Shown in pieces: positions 52,262 to 64,000 of a stretch of DNA of 64,000 nt. The notes under the pieces are model-generated. The model saw only the letters and a list, made by a program, of their open reading frames with translations. It did not search any database and was not told the DNA's origin. The translations under genes and the position numbers were made by a program. The stretch spans positions 1,984,001 to 2,048,000 of the forward strand of contig NZ_CP029033.1 in assembly GCF_003073475.1 (NCBI RefSeq), given 5' to 3'. Source of the stretch: Actinobaculum sp. 313. GTDB lineage: Bacteria; Actinomycetota; Actinomycetes; Actinomycetales; Actinomycetaceae. Each line of letters begins with the position of its first letter. Positions within the stretch are counted from its first letter, which is position 1.

Positions 52262-53667
52262 CTACTCGTCCTGTGACGCGGCCTCCTGCGCCGTCGCGTA
52301 CTCGACGACAGCCTTCGAGACGGCTGACTGCACACGTTCGTCGAAGACACCCGGGATGATGTAGTTCGAGTTGCGTTCTTCGTCCGTGACCACATTGGCC
52401 ACGGCGACGGCGGCGGCGTGCAGCATCTCGTCGTCGATCCGACTCGCCTGCGCATCCAGCATCCCGCGGAAGAGACCGGGGAAGACCAGCACATTGTTGA
52501 TCTGATTCGGGTAGTCGGAGCGCCCGGTTGCGACAACAGCCGCATGCTCACCCGCGGCAGGCGGATCAACCTCAGGCGTCGGGTTGGCCATTGCGAAGAC
52601 GATGGCGTCGTCGGCCATGGTCGCGATGTCGTCCCCCGTCAGCAGGTTTCCGGTGGACACTCCGATGAAAACATCCGCGCCGACAAGCACATCCTTGAGC
52701 GAGCCCTCAACTCCGCGCGGGTTGGTGTGCTGGGCGAGCCAGTTACGGTGCGGGTTCGCCTCCTCGCGGAACGGGCCCAGAGCCCCCGCACGGCCACAGC
52801 CGATAATGTCTCGCGCGCCATGCAACATGAGCAGCCGAATAATGGCCGATCCCGCCGCTCCCACGCCGGAGACCACGATCCGCACGTCTTCGATGTTCTT
52901 GCCAACCACCTTGAGCGCGTTAATAAGCGCTGCGAGGGTCACCACTGCGGTGCCGTGCTGGTCATCGTGGAATACCGGAATATTAAGTTCTTCACGCAGC
53001 CGTTCCTCGATTTCGAAACAGCGCGGTGCGGAGATGTCTTCCAGATTGATGCCGCCGTAGACCGGCGCAATCGCCCGCACGATGGAGATAATCTCCTCCG
53101 TGTCGGTTGTATCCAGGCATACCGGCCAAGCATCGACGTTGCCGAAACGCTTGAACAACGCCGCCTTTCCCTCCATTACCGGCAGCGCAGCCTCCGGCCC
53201 GATATCGCCCAAACCAAGGACTGCCGTTCCATCGGTCACAACAGCGACGGTGTTCTTCTTGATCGTCAGCCGACGCGCCTCCTGGGGTTCTCAGCAATCG
53301 CGGTGCACACCCGCGCGACTCCAGGGGTGTACACACGGGCCAGATCCTGCCGCGTGCGCAGAGGATTCTTCAGTTGAACCGAGATTTTCCCACCGAGATG
53401 CGCCTGCAAAGTGGCATCCGAAACCTTCAGCACCGCCGTATCAACCAACATCTCAATGGAATGCCGTACTTCACGCACGTGGGCACCGTTAACGCAGTCG
53501 CAGGTGACGTCGACGATAAGAGACTCTTCGAGAGACTCCACCGTATCGATGCCCGTGACGAGGGCACCGGCATCAGCAACGGCTTCGACAAGTCGCTGAG
53601 CGGAACGCCGGTGCACCGGCAACTGGACGCGCAAAGTGACTGTATAACTCGGACTGGGGAATGCCAT
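52262..53667 (-). CDS. NAD-dependent malic enzyme with N-terminal ACT domain, frame-disrupted
   Basis: Oxidatively decarboxylates malate to pyruvate. Frame 53667-53266 encodes an ACT domain (TVTLRVQLPVHRRSAQRLVEAVADAGALVTGIDTVES) and the enzyme's start (RTRQDLARVYTPGVARVCTAIAENP), then stops. The second frame, read upstream of 53239, gives QEARRLTIKKNTVAVVTDGTAVLGLGDIGPEAALPVMEGKA. The join is a CCCC run (GGGG at 53284-53287 on the plus strand) where one more C restores a 468-aa protein. Other motifs: HDDQHGTAVVTLAAL, VVSGVGAAGSAIIRLL (NAD loop) and VFAMANPTPEV. It lies downstream of gatB with its own 5' region. Confidence 0.87.
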
Positions 53668-54092
53668 AAGGACCGCCTTTTCCTACCTACCGTCCCCGCA
53701 ATGACCTGGGGATCTACATAAGTCCGGCCCTTATGCTAGTCGGCATCCGCGTAATTCGGAATAGTTGCTCACGCCGATGCAGCCAGCAGTTCGCTGTGGG
53801 CGTTGTGGCCACCTGTGGCTGGTACTCCCCAGCTGCAGCTCGCACCCCGCGCATGACCTGCGCAACGTCTTGCACGCACCGAGTCTGCACCTGCCGCAGT
53901 GCGAACTGGCTGAAAATCACCGGTTCGGCAACGCCCGGGGTGGAGCAGCGCTCGTCTTTTACACCGCCAGTACTTTTGCGCACTCAGGGGACATCATGAC
54001 GAGTCCGTGGTTGATGCCCTGGTGCAGAGTACTTCTGCCTAATCAGGCATGCGTACCGTACCTTGTGCGTCAAAACCTCATAGCGCAAACGT
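53668..54092. other. Malic-enzyme upstream region
   Basis: No gene recognised; a 90-aa minus-strand frame (53714-53983) has no known similarity. TAGCAT and CATAAG near 53730 could serve a minus-strand promoter for the malic-enzyme gene. Confidence 0.35.
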
Positions 54093-54123
54093 GAGGACGG
54101 GCCCGTCAATCGGACCCGCCCTC
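54093..54123 (-). terminator. Terminator of the gatCAB operon
   Basis: Minus strand GAGGGCGGGTCCG pairs with CGGGCCCGTCCTC (13 bp with two G-U pairs) around ATTGA, about 90 bp past the gatB stop. Confidence 0.65.
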
Positions 54124-54212
54124 GTCGCACCTTCTCCGAAGAGGTCGCTGGCTTCGTCTCGCAGCCGACCACCATCCCCTTCGTCAAACTACTGGCGAGG
54201 CTCCACGGCGGA

Positions 54213-55706
54213 CTACTGGCAGCGCTCCATAACCAGCTCACGCACACGTGCCGCGTTGGCCTTACCACCGGTCGCCTTCATCACGGCACCGACAATGGCT
54301 CCCGCCGCCTGCACCTTGCCGTTCCTGATCTTCTCCACCACATCCGGATTGGCGGCAAGCGCCTCCTCCACGGCGGCAACCAGGGCACCGTCGTCGGAAA
54401 CCACTTCCAAGCCACGCGCGGCAACTACCTGTGACGGTGTGCCTTCACCCGCCAACACGCCCTCGAGCGCCTGACGGGCCAATTTGTCGGTCAGCTTGCC
54501 CTCCTGCACCAACGTGTCCAACTCGGCCACATCGGTCGGGGTAACAGGGGCAGCATCCAGTGGTAGATCCTGTTCCTTCGCGAAACGAGCTATATCGCCC
54601 ATCCACCATTTGCGTGCACCGGCCGGTGTTGCGCCAGCACGCACCGTCGCCTCCACCAAGTCCAGGGCGTCGGCATTCACGAGGTCTCTGAGCTCTTCCG
54701 CTGACAGGCCCCACTCTTCCTTCACGCGGCGACGACGGGCAGCCGGTAGTTCGGGAAGCGATGCGCGGATCTGCTCCACCCATTCCGGCGGCGAGACGAC
54801 GGGCAACAGATCGGGCTCCGGGAAATAGCGATAATCCTCTGCATCGGACTTCACTCGCCCAGCAGATGTCGTCCCATCTTCCTCGTGATAATGTCTAGTC
54901 TCTTGTACCACGCTTCCCCCGGCGGCGAGAATCGCCGCCTGCCGCTGGATCTCGTACCGCACCGCGGCCTCAATCCCCCGGAAGGAGTTCACGTTCTTCG
55001 TTTCGGTACGGGTTCCAAAGGGCGCATCGGGGCTCTCCCGCAAGGAGACATTGACATCGGCACGAACATTACCACGCTCCATTCGCGCTTCCGAGACGCC
55101 CAACGCCCGGAAGATGTCACGCAGCGAACGCACATAGGTCGCCGCGATCTCCGGCGCATTCCTCCCCACTCCGGTAGCCGGGTGAGAGACGATCTCCACG
55201 AGGGGCACTCCGGCTCGGTTGTAATCCACCAGGGAGTACTGGGCGCCTTGGATACGCCCGGCGTCGCCGCCGACATGGATGTTCTTACCGGCGTCCTCCT
55301 CCATATGAGCGCGCTCGATCGGGAACCGGTACGTCGAGCCGTCGGCCAGATCGAGGTCCAAGTGGCCCTCATAAGCAATGGGTTCGTCAGACTGCGAGGT
55401 TTGGAACGCCTTCACAAGGTCGGGATAGAAGTAATTCTTACGGGCAAAGCGGCAGGACTCTGCGATTGAACAGTTCAATGCCAAGCCGATCTTCACCGCA
55501 TACTCCACCGCGGTTCGGTTCATCACCGGAAGAGAACCCGGAAGCCCCAATGACACCGGCGTGACGTACGTATTCGGCTCCCCGCCGAACACGTTCGGTG
55601 CGCCGTCGAACATCTTTGTCTTCGTTCCCAGTTCGACGTGAACCTCCAACCCAATCACCGGATCGAAGCGGGCCACGGCCTCATCAAAATCCATCAACTC
55701 ATCCAT
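54213..55706 (-). CDS. gatB: Asp-tRNA(Asn)/Glu-tRNA(Gln) amidotransferase subunit B
   Basis: tRNA-binding and kinase subunit of GatCAB, which amidates misacylated Glu-tRNA(Gln) or Asp-tRNA(Asn). The protein is 497 aa. It opens [25 protein letters not shown] and has [56 protein letters not shown] and [32 protein letters not shown]. The C-terminal helical/YqeY tail ends [24 protein letters not shown]. The ATG at 55706 overlaps the gatA stop (TGATG), with GGAGG upstream. Confidence 0.97.
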   Translation of the reverse strand: MDELMDFDEAVARFDPVIGLEVHVELGTKTKMFDGAPNVFGGEPNTYVTPVSLGLPGSLPVMNRTAVEYAVKIGLALNCSIAESCRFARKNYFYPDLVKAFQTSQSDEPIAYEGHLDLDLADGSTYRFPIERAHMEEDAGKNIHVGGDAGRIQGAQYSLVDYNRAGVPLVEIVSHPATGVGRNAPEIAATYVRSLRDIFRALGVSEARMERGNVRADVNVSLRESPDAPFGTRTETKNVNSFRGIEAAVRYEIQRQAAILAAGGSVVQETRHYHEEDGTTSAGRVKSDAEDYRYFPEPDLLPVVSPPEWVEQIRASLPELPAARRRRVKEEWGLSAEELRDLVNADALDLVEATVRAGATPAGARKWWMGDIARFAKEQDLPLDAAPVTPTDVAELDTLVQEGKLTDKLARQALEGVLAGEGTPSQVVAARGLEVVSDDGALVAAVEEALAANPDVVEKIRNGKVQAAGAIVGAVMKATGGKANAARVRELVMERCQ

Positions 55707-57256
55707 CAGGCGTTCTCCTCCCACTGAGCAGCCGGGCTGCTGGCGGCAAGCGGCGTTCCCAAGCCTGCCTCCAATGCACCCGCGATACGGTACATCACGT
55801 CGTCGCCCTGTGCCGGCGCCAGCACCTGAAATCCGACCGGTAGGCCGTCCTCGGCAAGTCCCGACGGCAGCGAAAGCCCTGGAACACCGGCCAAATTGGC
55901 CGGAATCGTGGCGATGTCATTGAGGTACATAGCCATGGGATCATCCATCTTCTCCCCGAAGGCGAACGCAGTGGTGGGCGCGGTCGGCGATACGAGTACA
56001 TCCACCTGGGCGAAGGCCTGGGCAAAGTCACGCTGCACCAATGTGCGCACCTTCTGCGCGCTGCCGTAATACGCATCGTAGTATCCGGCCGAGAGCACAT
56101 GCGTTCCCAAGATGATCCGCCGCTTGACCTCGTCACCAAACCCTGCCTCACGAGTGGCCGCCATAACGGTCTCAGCGGTCACCGGACCTTCCGTCGGCTC
56201 GACGCGCATGCCATAACGCATTCCGTCGAAACGAGCCAGGTTAGAGGATGCCTCCGCCGGCATGATCAAGTAGTAGGCCGCGAGAGCGTAATCGAAGGAC
56301 GGGCATGACACTTCGACAACCTCCGCTCCCAATGCCCGCAGTACGTCGACGGCGCAGCGGAAGGAAGCGAGCACACCCGCCTGGTAGCCCTCACCGGAAA
56401 GCTCTTTCACAACTCCGATGCGCACACCAGCCAACGGCGTGTTCTCCGACGACGACGGCGCGTCCGTGCCTCTTCCGGCCGCACTCGCGGCATCGCTCAC
56501 AATACGTTCAAAGGACGGCACCGGCTCATTCAACGATGTGGAGTCATAGGGGTCATAGCCGCCGATGACTTCCTGCAAGGCCGCCGCGTCCGCAACGGTA
56601 CGTGCCACCGGGCCGATCTGATCAAGAGACGATGCCATGGCCACCAAGCCGTAGCGGGACACCGCGCCATAGGTGGGCTTTACGCCGACCGTGCCCGTTA
56701 CGGCGGCTGGCTGTCGGATCGACCCGCCGGTGTCCGACCCGAGGGCCAATGGCACCATGTAAGCGCCCACCGCAGCCGCTGACCCGCCACCCGATCCTCC
56801 TGGGATGCGTCCAAGATCCCACGGATTGCGGGTAGGTCCAAAGGCGGAGTGCTCGGTGGACGAGCCCATCGCAAACTCATCCATATTCGTCTTGCCCACA
56901 ATCGGCATCCCGGCTTCCCGCAGGCGCGTGACCACCGTAGCGTCATAGGGAGGCAGCCAGCCCTCCAGAATCTTCGAAGCGCAAGTTGTCGGCTTGCCCT
57001 GGGTCACCATATTGTCCTTGACAGCGACCGGCACTCCGGCGAGTCTTCCCAGAGGTTCACCCGCCGCGCGGCGGGCATCAACGTCACGCGCGGCGGCAAG
57101 CGCACCGGCGTCGTCGACGTAAAGGAATGCATTCACCCTCTCGTTGACGGCGTGAATACGCTCCAGGCACGCCTGCGTCAATTCGACCGACGTAATCTGA
57201 CCCGCTGCCAGCATGTCCGCCAGTTCAAGAGCAGACTTTGTCAGGAGTTCGTTCAT
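55706..57256 (-). CDS. gatA: Asp-tRNA(Asn)/Glu-tRNA(Gln) amidotransferase subunit A
   Basis: Amidase subunit, 516 aa, which releases ammonia from glutamine. The Ser-cisSer-Lys triad is visible: Lys80 in GVPVAVKDN, Ser155 in [11 protein letters not shown] and nucleophile Ser179 in [13 protein letters not shown]. Also [26 protein letters not shown]. The ATG overlaps the gatC stop (TAATG), and the stop overlaps gatB, so the three subunits are translated in coupled fashion. A short insert ([17 protein letters not shown]) lies after residue ~265. Confidence 0.97.
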   Translation of the reverse strand: MNELLTKSALELADMLAAGQITSVELTQACLERIHAVNERVNAFLYVDDAGALAAARDVDARRAAGEPLGRLAGVPVAVKDNMVTQGKPTTCASKILEGWLPPYDATVVTRLREAGMPIVGKTNMDEFAMGSSTEHSAFGPTRNPWDLGRIPGGSGGGSAAAVGAYMVPLALGSDTGGSIRQPAAVTGTVGVKPTYGAVSRYGLVAMASSLDQIGPVARTVADAAALQEVIGGYDPYDSTSLNEPVPSFERIVSDAASAAGRGTDAPSSSENTPLAGVRIGVVKELSGEGYQAGVLASFRCAVDVLRALGAEVVEVSCPSFDYALAAYYLIMPAEASSNLARFDGMRYGMRVEPTEGPVTAETVMAATREAGFGDEVKRRIILGTHVLSAGYYDAYYGSAQKVRTLVQRDFAQAFAQVDVLVSPTAPTTAFAFGEKMDDPMAMYLNDIATIPANLAGVPGLSLPSGLAEDGLPVGFQVLAPAQGDDVMYRIAGALEAGLGTPLAASSPAAQWEENA

Positions 57257-57552
57257 TATTCCTCCCCCAAGATCTGCGGTACAAGGAATTTGCCATCCTC
57301 GCTGGCCGGAGCGGCGGCAAGAACCTCGGAGCGGTCCAGAGTCTCGACGGCGATATCCTCTCGCATGACGTTGGTGAGAGGAATCGGGTGACTGGTAGCC
57401 GGAACATCCGGAGTAGCCACCTCGGAGACCTTCGCGGCAGCCGACGCAATAACATCGAGCTCACCCGCCAAACGCTCAATCTCCTCCGGGGTCAAGGCTA
57501 TTCGTGCGAGGCGCGCCACACGGGCAACCTCGTCTGCTGAAATTGACGACAT
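57256..57552 (-). CDS. gatC: Asp-tRNA(Asn)/Glu-tRNA(Gln) amidotransferase subunit C
   Basis: Small scaffold subunit of 98 aa that wraps GatA and GatB. Typical start [32 protein letters not shown], then [23 protein letters not shown] and the C-terminal [15 protein letters not shown]. First gene of the gatCAB operon. The ATG at 57552 has no ribosome site; TAACAT lies exactly 6 nt upstream. Confidence 0.95.
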   Translation of the reverse strand: MSSISADEVARVARLARIALTPEEIERLAGELDVIASAAAKVSEVATPDVPATSHPIPLTNVMREDIAVETLDRSEVLAAAPASEDGKFLVPQILGEE

Positions 57553-57564
57553 GGTCCCATGTTA
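57553..57564 (-). promoter_or_regulatory. Putative leaderless promoter of gatCAB
   Basis: Minus strand TAACAT (57559-57564), GGGACC, ATG at 57552. Same 6-nt spacing as the other leaderless-type starts. Confidence 0.5.
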
Positions 57565-57644
57565 CGTGTTATCCGCCATCTCGTGCCGCACGGCGTAACA
57601 GTCGACGACATCGTGCCGTTTCCACCTTCGAGCGTACTGACCGG

Positions 57645-57650
57645 TACAGT
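57645..57650 (+). promoter_or_regulatory. Putative -10 hexamer of a leaderless promoter
   Basis: TACAGT, then AGTCGC, then the ATG at 57657. This supports 57657 rather than 57707 as the start of the cardiolipin-synthase-like gene. Confidence 0.5.
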
Positions 57651-57656
57651 AGTCGC

Positions 57657-58915
57657 ATGTCCTTACACCACAAGCCCCCACGGGAACAGCTCACCCGCGC
57701 ACTGAAATGGGGGCAATCGGCCTGGTTGGTCTACAGGTGGGCGCCTTGGCATCTGTCTGGACCGTGGATGCCATGCGCAAGCGGCGTACGCCTCAAAGCG
57801 GGACATTCCCTCATTTGCCACCGCAGCACACCACGGTGGGCAGCGATGAGATGACTATCTACACCTACGGGCGTGACCTCTATGACGCCATGTTGCGCGA
57901 TATCAGCGCAGCGAAAGATCACATTTACTTCGAGTGTTTTATCGTTAAGGCCGACGAAACCGGTGAAGAGTTCCGTGATGCACTTATTGCCGCCGCCCGC
58001 CGTGGCGTGGAAACCTACGTCATTCTTGACACCTGGGGAAATGCCAACCAGGACCCGCGATTCCGCCACTTTCCCAAGATGAAACACCTGCACGCCATGA
58101 ACTTCCCCTTCGTGCGCACCGGACTTCTAACCGGGCGCTCTCGTGACAAGGGGCGAGACCACCGCAAGATCCTCAGCGTGGATGGCAAAGTCGGCTACAT
58201 CGGCGGATATAACATTGGCGACCTTTACGCGCATCACTGGCGCGATACCCACGTCCGCATCGCCGGGCCTGCAGCCTGGGAGGCGGAAGACTCCTTCATT
58301 GAGATGTGGAACGCCTATCGAAAAAGGGATCACCCGCAATTGTCTAGCACCAGTGACCACCAGTGGAACTCACGGATCCGTTCGATCGTCAACACTCCGG
58401 CTCAGAATGTCTATCCGATCAGTGCCCTGTACATGGAGGCGCTAAGTCGCGCTTCCCGGCGTGCTTGGATCACCATGGGATATTTCATCCCCGACGAGCC
58501 GATGCTGGCGGCGCTGACCAATGCGGCCCGGCGCGGAGTTGATGTGCGAGTACTCATCCCGGAATATTCCAATCACATTTATGCCGACTGGGTTGGGCGT
58601 CCGCACTATGACGCACTGCTTCGCTCGGGCGTCAAGCTTTTCCTGTTCGAGGAGGCTATGGTTCACGCCAAGACTATGACCGTGGATGGCAAATGGTCTA
58701 CCGTAGGCACCGCCAATATCGATAGGCTCTCGCTACGCGGCAATTTCGAAATCAATGTCGAAGTGTTCGACGACGGCTTTGCGGCGGCCATGGAGCGCAT
58801 CTTCGAGGTCGATCTGCTTAACTCGCACGAATTAACGCGCGAGATGTGGGAATCACGGGGTCCCTTGCCGCGAGTCACGGAGAGAATCCTGCGCCCCTTG
58901 GCGCCCTTGTTGTAA
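57657..58915 (+). CDS. Cardiolipin synthase-like phospholipase D protein, frame-disrupted at N-terminus
   Basis: Membrane-associated PLD-family enzyme, probably making cardiolipin from phosphatidyl groups. Two HKD motifs: DHRKILSVDGKVGYIGGYNIGD near residue 170 and VHAKTMTVDGKWSTVGTANIDRLSLRGNFEINVEV near 345. The frame from 57707 (MGAIGLVGLQVGAL) is intact. An ATG at 57657 with a leaderless-type promoter opens MSLHHKPPREQLTRALKWG in another frame, and one more G in the GGGGG run at 57710-57714 would join the two into 419 aa with a full N-terminal membrane helix. If the read is correct, translation would start at 57707 without a good ribosome site. Confidence 0.82.
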
Positions 58916-59103
58916 GCATTGGCGCAGCCGAGCTCGGTGCGGGCACTCAGCAAAGTAACACGGTAGGGTATGCCCCGCCCGCGTCGCACAGGCGAGCCGC
59001 GCTGCGCTGCCGAGGCAGACTCTTCCGCGCCCACCTCCGGCCGCTCCCTCCCCTAACGATTGGCGATGGCCTCCCGCATGCCCGAAACAGCCCGGATCGC
59101 TTA
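58916..59103. other. Short gap between convergent genes
   Basis: 188 bp between the convergent cardiolipin-synthase-like gene and ligA. No clear hairpin terminator or gene. Confidence 0.4.
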
Positions 59104-62462
<3,359 letters not shown>

Positions 62463-62576
62463 CTCTTTACGCCGACGAACAAACCTGTCACGCTTAATAG
62501 CGGAATTCGGCATCACGCACAGCTGAGCGTTCTTTACTTGTGTGTGTTGCTCACAGGAGGCAAAGGAGAAACCCTC

Positions 62577-62831
62577 ATGGATTGGCGTCATCGGGCAGCT
62601 TGTCTGACTGAAGACCCGGAACTCTTCTTCCCTATCGGGAACTCGGGGCCCGCCATAGCGCAGATCGAACAGGCCAAGCGTGTATGCAACACGTGCGAGG
62701 TCTCCGATATCTGCCTCAAATGGGCCCTGGAGACCGGGCAGGATGCCGGTGTTTGGGGTGGACTCTCAGAGGATGAGCGCCGCTCCTTGAAGCGCCGCAC
62801 CGCGCGCGCACGCCGTTCCAGCGTCAGCTGA
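62577..62831 (+). CDS. whiB1: WhiB1-type iron-sulfur transcription regulator
   Basis: Small actinobacterial Fe-S regulator of 84 aa, the WhiB1 length. The four cluster cysteines are Cys9, Cys37, Cys40 and Cys46 (AACLTED, RVCNTCEVSDIC); the G[VI]WGG turn appears as GVWGGLSEDERRSLKRR, followed by a basic tail for DNA binding. WhiB1 clusters sense nitric oxide and partner the primary sigma factor in related bacteria. The ATG at 62577 has AAAGGAG upstream; a start 13 codons earlier lies in the 5' region. Confidence 0.95.
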   Translation: MDWRHRAACLTEDPELFFPIGNSGPAIAQIEQAKRVCNTCEVSDICLKWALETGQDAGVWGGLSEDERRSLKRRTARARRSSVS

Positions 62832-62883
62832 GCCGCGTGAGCGTCGTATCGCTACAAAATGCCTAGAACTGACTAAACCACGA

Positions 62884-62914
62884 GGGCCGGTCCAGCGACC
62901 GGCCCTTTTCCTTT
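62884..62914 (+). terminator. Rho-independent terminator of whiB1
   Basis: GGGCCGGTC-CAGC-GACCGGCCC followed by TTTTCCTTT, a 9-bp perfect stem about 50 bp past the stop. Confidence 0.9.
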
Positions 62915-63038
62915 GCCCGCATCCGGACTTCGCCCGCGCCAACCGAATCCCTGCCGCGCAGGTGAATGCCTGTAGTACAGGCAAGCACCCGCGGCACGGT
63001 CGGTGCTGAACAAAGCCAGCACTCCCAGGGGCACCCGG

Positions 63039-64000
63039 TCACCTATTGATCGATCTCCGCTTCGATATGAACGCGAGTTCCCCACCGGCACGCTGCAGCC
63101 AATTGATCGATCCGCGCAGTTCGCCCTCCACGAGGGTACGCACCACCTTCGTCCCCAGCCCGCTCCCGCGACCGACATCACGCGGATTCACGCTCACACC
63201 ATCGTCCTCCACATCAACGCTGAGGAAATCGTCCTCCCGCCGCGCGGTTACCGTGAGGTGCCCACCTTCGGGTAAGCCATGCTCGATGGCGTTGGTGACG
63301 AGCTCATTGAGGATCACCGCTAGCGCCGTCGTCTGGTTGGCACCAATGCGCCCGAACGAGCCTCGTAGCGTGGATGCAACCACCACACCCGTTGCTGCGA
63401 TATCCGTGGACATACGCAGCAGAGGCGCGAACACGTCGTCGAATATCACGTGTTCGTCAATGGTCTGCGACAGAGTCTGATGGACAAGAGCGATGGTGGC
63501 GACCCGTCGCTGCGCGTCCTCCAGGGCCTGTTTCGTCTCCTCGTTGGATGCCCGCCGCGATTGCATTCGCAACAAGGCCGAGACCGTCTGCAGATTGTTC
63601 TTCACCCGATGGTTGATTTCCCTGATGGTGGCATCCTTGGTAATAAGCTCCTGTTCGCGGTGTCGCAACTCGGAGATATCACGGCACAGAAGAATGGCTC
63701 CTAAACGCGTACCGTGTTCAAGCAACGGAACCGCTCGCAGCGACAGAATCACGCCGTGTACCTCAAGTTCACACATCCATGGGGCTTTTCCCATCAGCAC
63801 CACCGGAAGCGATTCGTCCACCGTCGAGTGGTTTTCAATCAAGTCGGGCACCACTTCCGCTAGAACCTGACCCGCGAGGGAGCCCAGCACTCCGATACTG
63901 TGGAAGTTCGAGTTGGCGTTCGGACTGCCGTAGACGACGCTTCCTTCCGTATCCAGACGAATGAATCCATCAACCACGCGCGGTGTGCCATGACGATAAC
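63039..64000 (-). CDS. pdtaS: PdtaS-type sensor histidine kinase (partial, runs off right edge)
   Basis: Soluble sensor kinase with a PAS domain and a HisKA_2/HATPase module. The frame is open past the right edge; the edge reads YRHGTPRVVDGFIRLDTEGSVVYGSPNANS, the PAS start. PAS end LGAILLCRDISELRHREQEL leads into the dimerisation box ATIREINHRVKNNLQTVSALLRMQSRR, where His is the phosphoacceptor. ATP-binding boxes: ALAVILNELVTNAIEHG, DVEDDGVSVNP and GSGLGTKVVRTLVEGELRG. PdtaS phosphorylates the antiterminator PdtaR in mycobacteria. It is convergent with whiB1. The N-terminal GAF domain is outside the window. Confidence 0.92.
   Translation of the reverse strand, partial: YRHGTPRVVDGFIRLDTEGSVVYGSPNANSNFHSIGVLGSLAGQVLAEVVPDLIENHSTVDESLPVVLMGKAPWMCELEVHGVILSLRAVPLLEHGTRLGAILLCRDISELRHREQELITKDATIREINHRVKNNLQTVSALLRMQSRRASNEETKQALEDAQRRVATIALVHQTLSQTIDEHVIFDDVFAPLLRMSTDIAATGVVVASTLRGSFGRIGANQTTALAVILNELVTNAIEHGLPEGGHLTVTARREDDFLSVDVEDDGVSVNPRDVGRGSGLGTKVVRTLVEGELRGSINWLQRAGGELAFISKRRSINR

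Noticed and set aside
62540-62560. CRP-type site (TGTG...CACA) before whiB1
   Set aside because: The half-sites are spaced 7 or 9 bases apart instead of the required 8, so the match to the CRP consensus fails.

Overview
The window looks like a chromosomal segment of a high-GC Gram-positive bacterium (Actinomycetota), probably a relative of the Actinomycetaceae. The evidence is a WhiB1-type iron-sulfur protein, a PdtaS-type sensor kinase, HtaA/HmuTUV haem uptake, a DtxR/IdeR-type box, GatCAB, and many genes that appear to be transcribed without a 5' leader. No species can be named from the sequence alone.

Layout. 1-3434: the left edge cuts a BREX phage-defence operon (brxA-brxB-brxC, minus strand), with a divergent AlbA_2-type gene. 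A gene-poor stretch then ends at tRNA-His (6206-6278). 6410-12310: an ATP-grasp enzyme, an ABC exporter pair (permease plus ATPase), and a divergent sensor kinase/response regulator pair that probably controls it. 12435-17102: a 120-bp repeat, tRNA-Lys, a large Ski2-like helicase, and a YggS-type PLP protein carrying a long tandem-repeat N-terminus. 17664-21954: cimA, ilvE and leuB. 21955-24896: an IS3-family remnant, then three genes of unknown function, of which two encode exported proteins. 24965-34460: a SanA/YdcF protein, ilvBNC with an attenuator, an AspT-type transporter, and ilvD. 34546-43011: a haem/iron operon, htaA-hmuT-hmuU-hmuV followed by two CydDC-like ABC half-transporters, with a DtxR-type box upstream. 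43090-46700: a decayed region with three more copies of the 120-bp repeat and a broken type III methyltransferase gene. 46721-51815: one rRNA operon (16S-23S-5S, minus strand). 52262-64000: NAD-malic enzyme, gatCAB, a cardiolipin synthase-like gene, ligA, an HMCES/YedK-type protein, whiB1, and the edge of pdtaS.

How the genes work together. Acetolactate synthase (ilvBN), KARI (ilvC), dihydroxy-acid dehydratase (ilvD) and the transaminase (ilvE) form the common valine/isoleucine pathway. Citramalate synthase (cimA) together with leuB indicates a route from pyruvate to 2-oxobutyrate without threonine. The haem genes capture haem at the wall (HtaA), pass it to the lipoprotein HmuT and import it through HmuUV.

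Three patterns run across the window. (1) Five otherwise intact genes (AlbA_2 gene, cydD-like, malic enzyme, cardiolipin synthase, ligA) are each broken by what looks like one missing base in a G/C run, which suggests sequencing error or a mutational bias. (2) At least seven genes have a TAnnnT-like hexamer exactly 6 nt before the start codon, as expected for leaderless mRNAs. (3) A family of 120-bp elements has 21-bp inverted ends and a core held at a fixed position.
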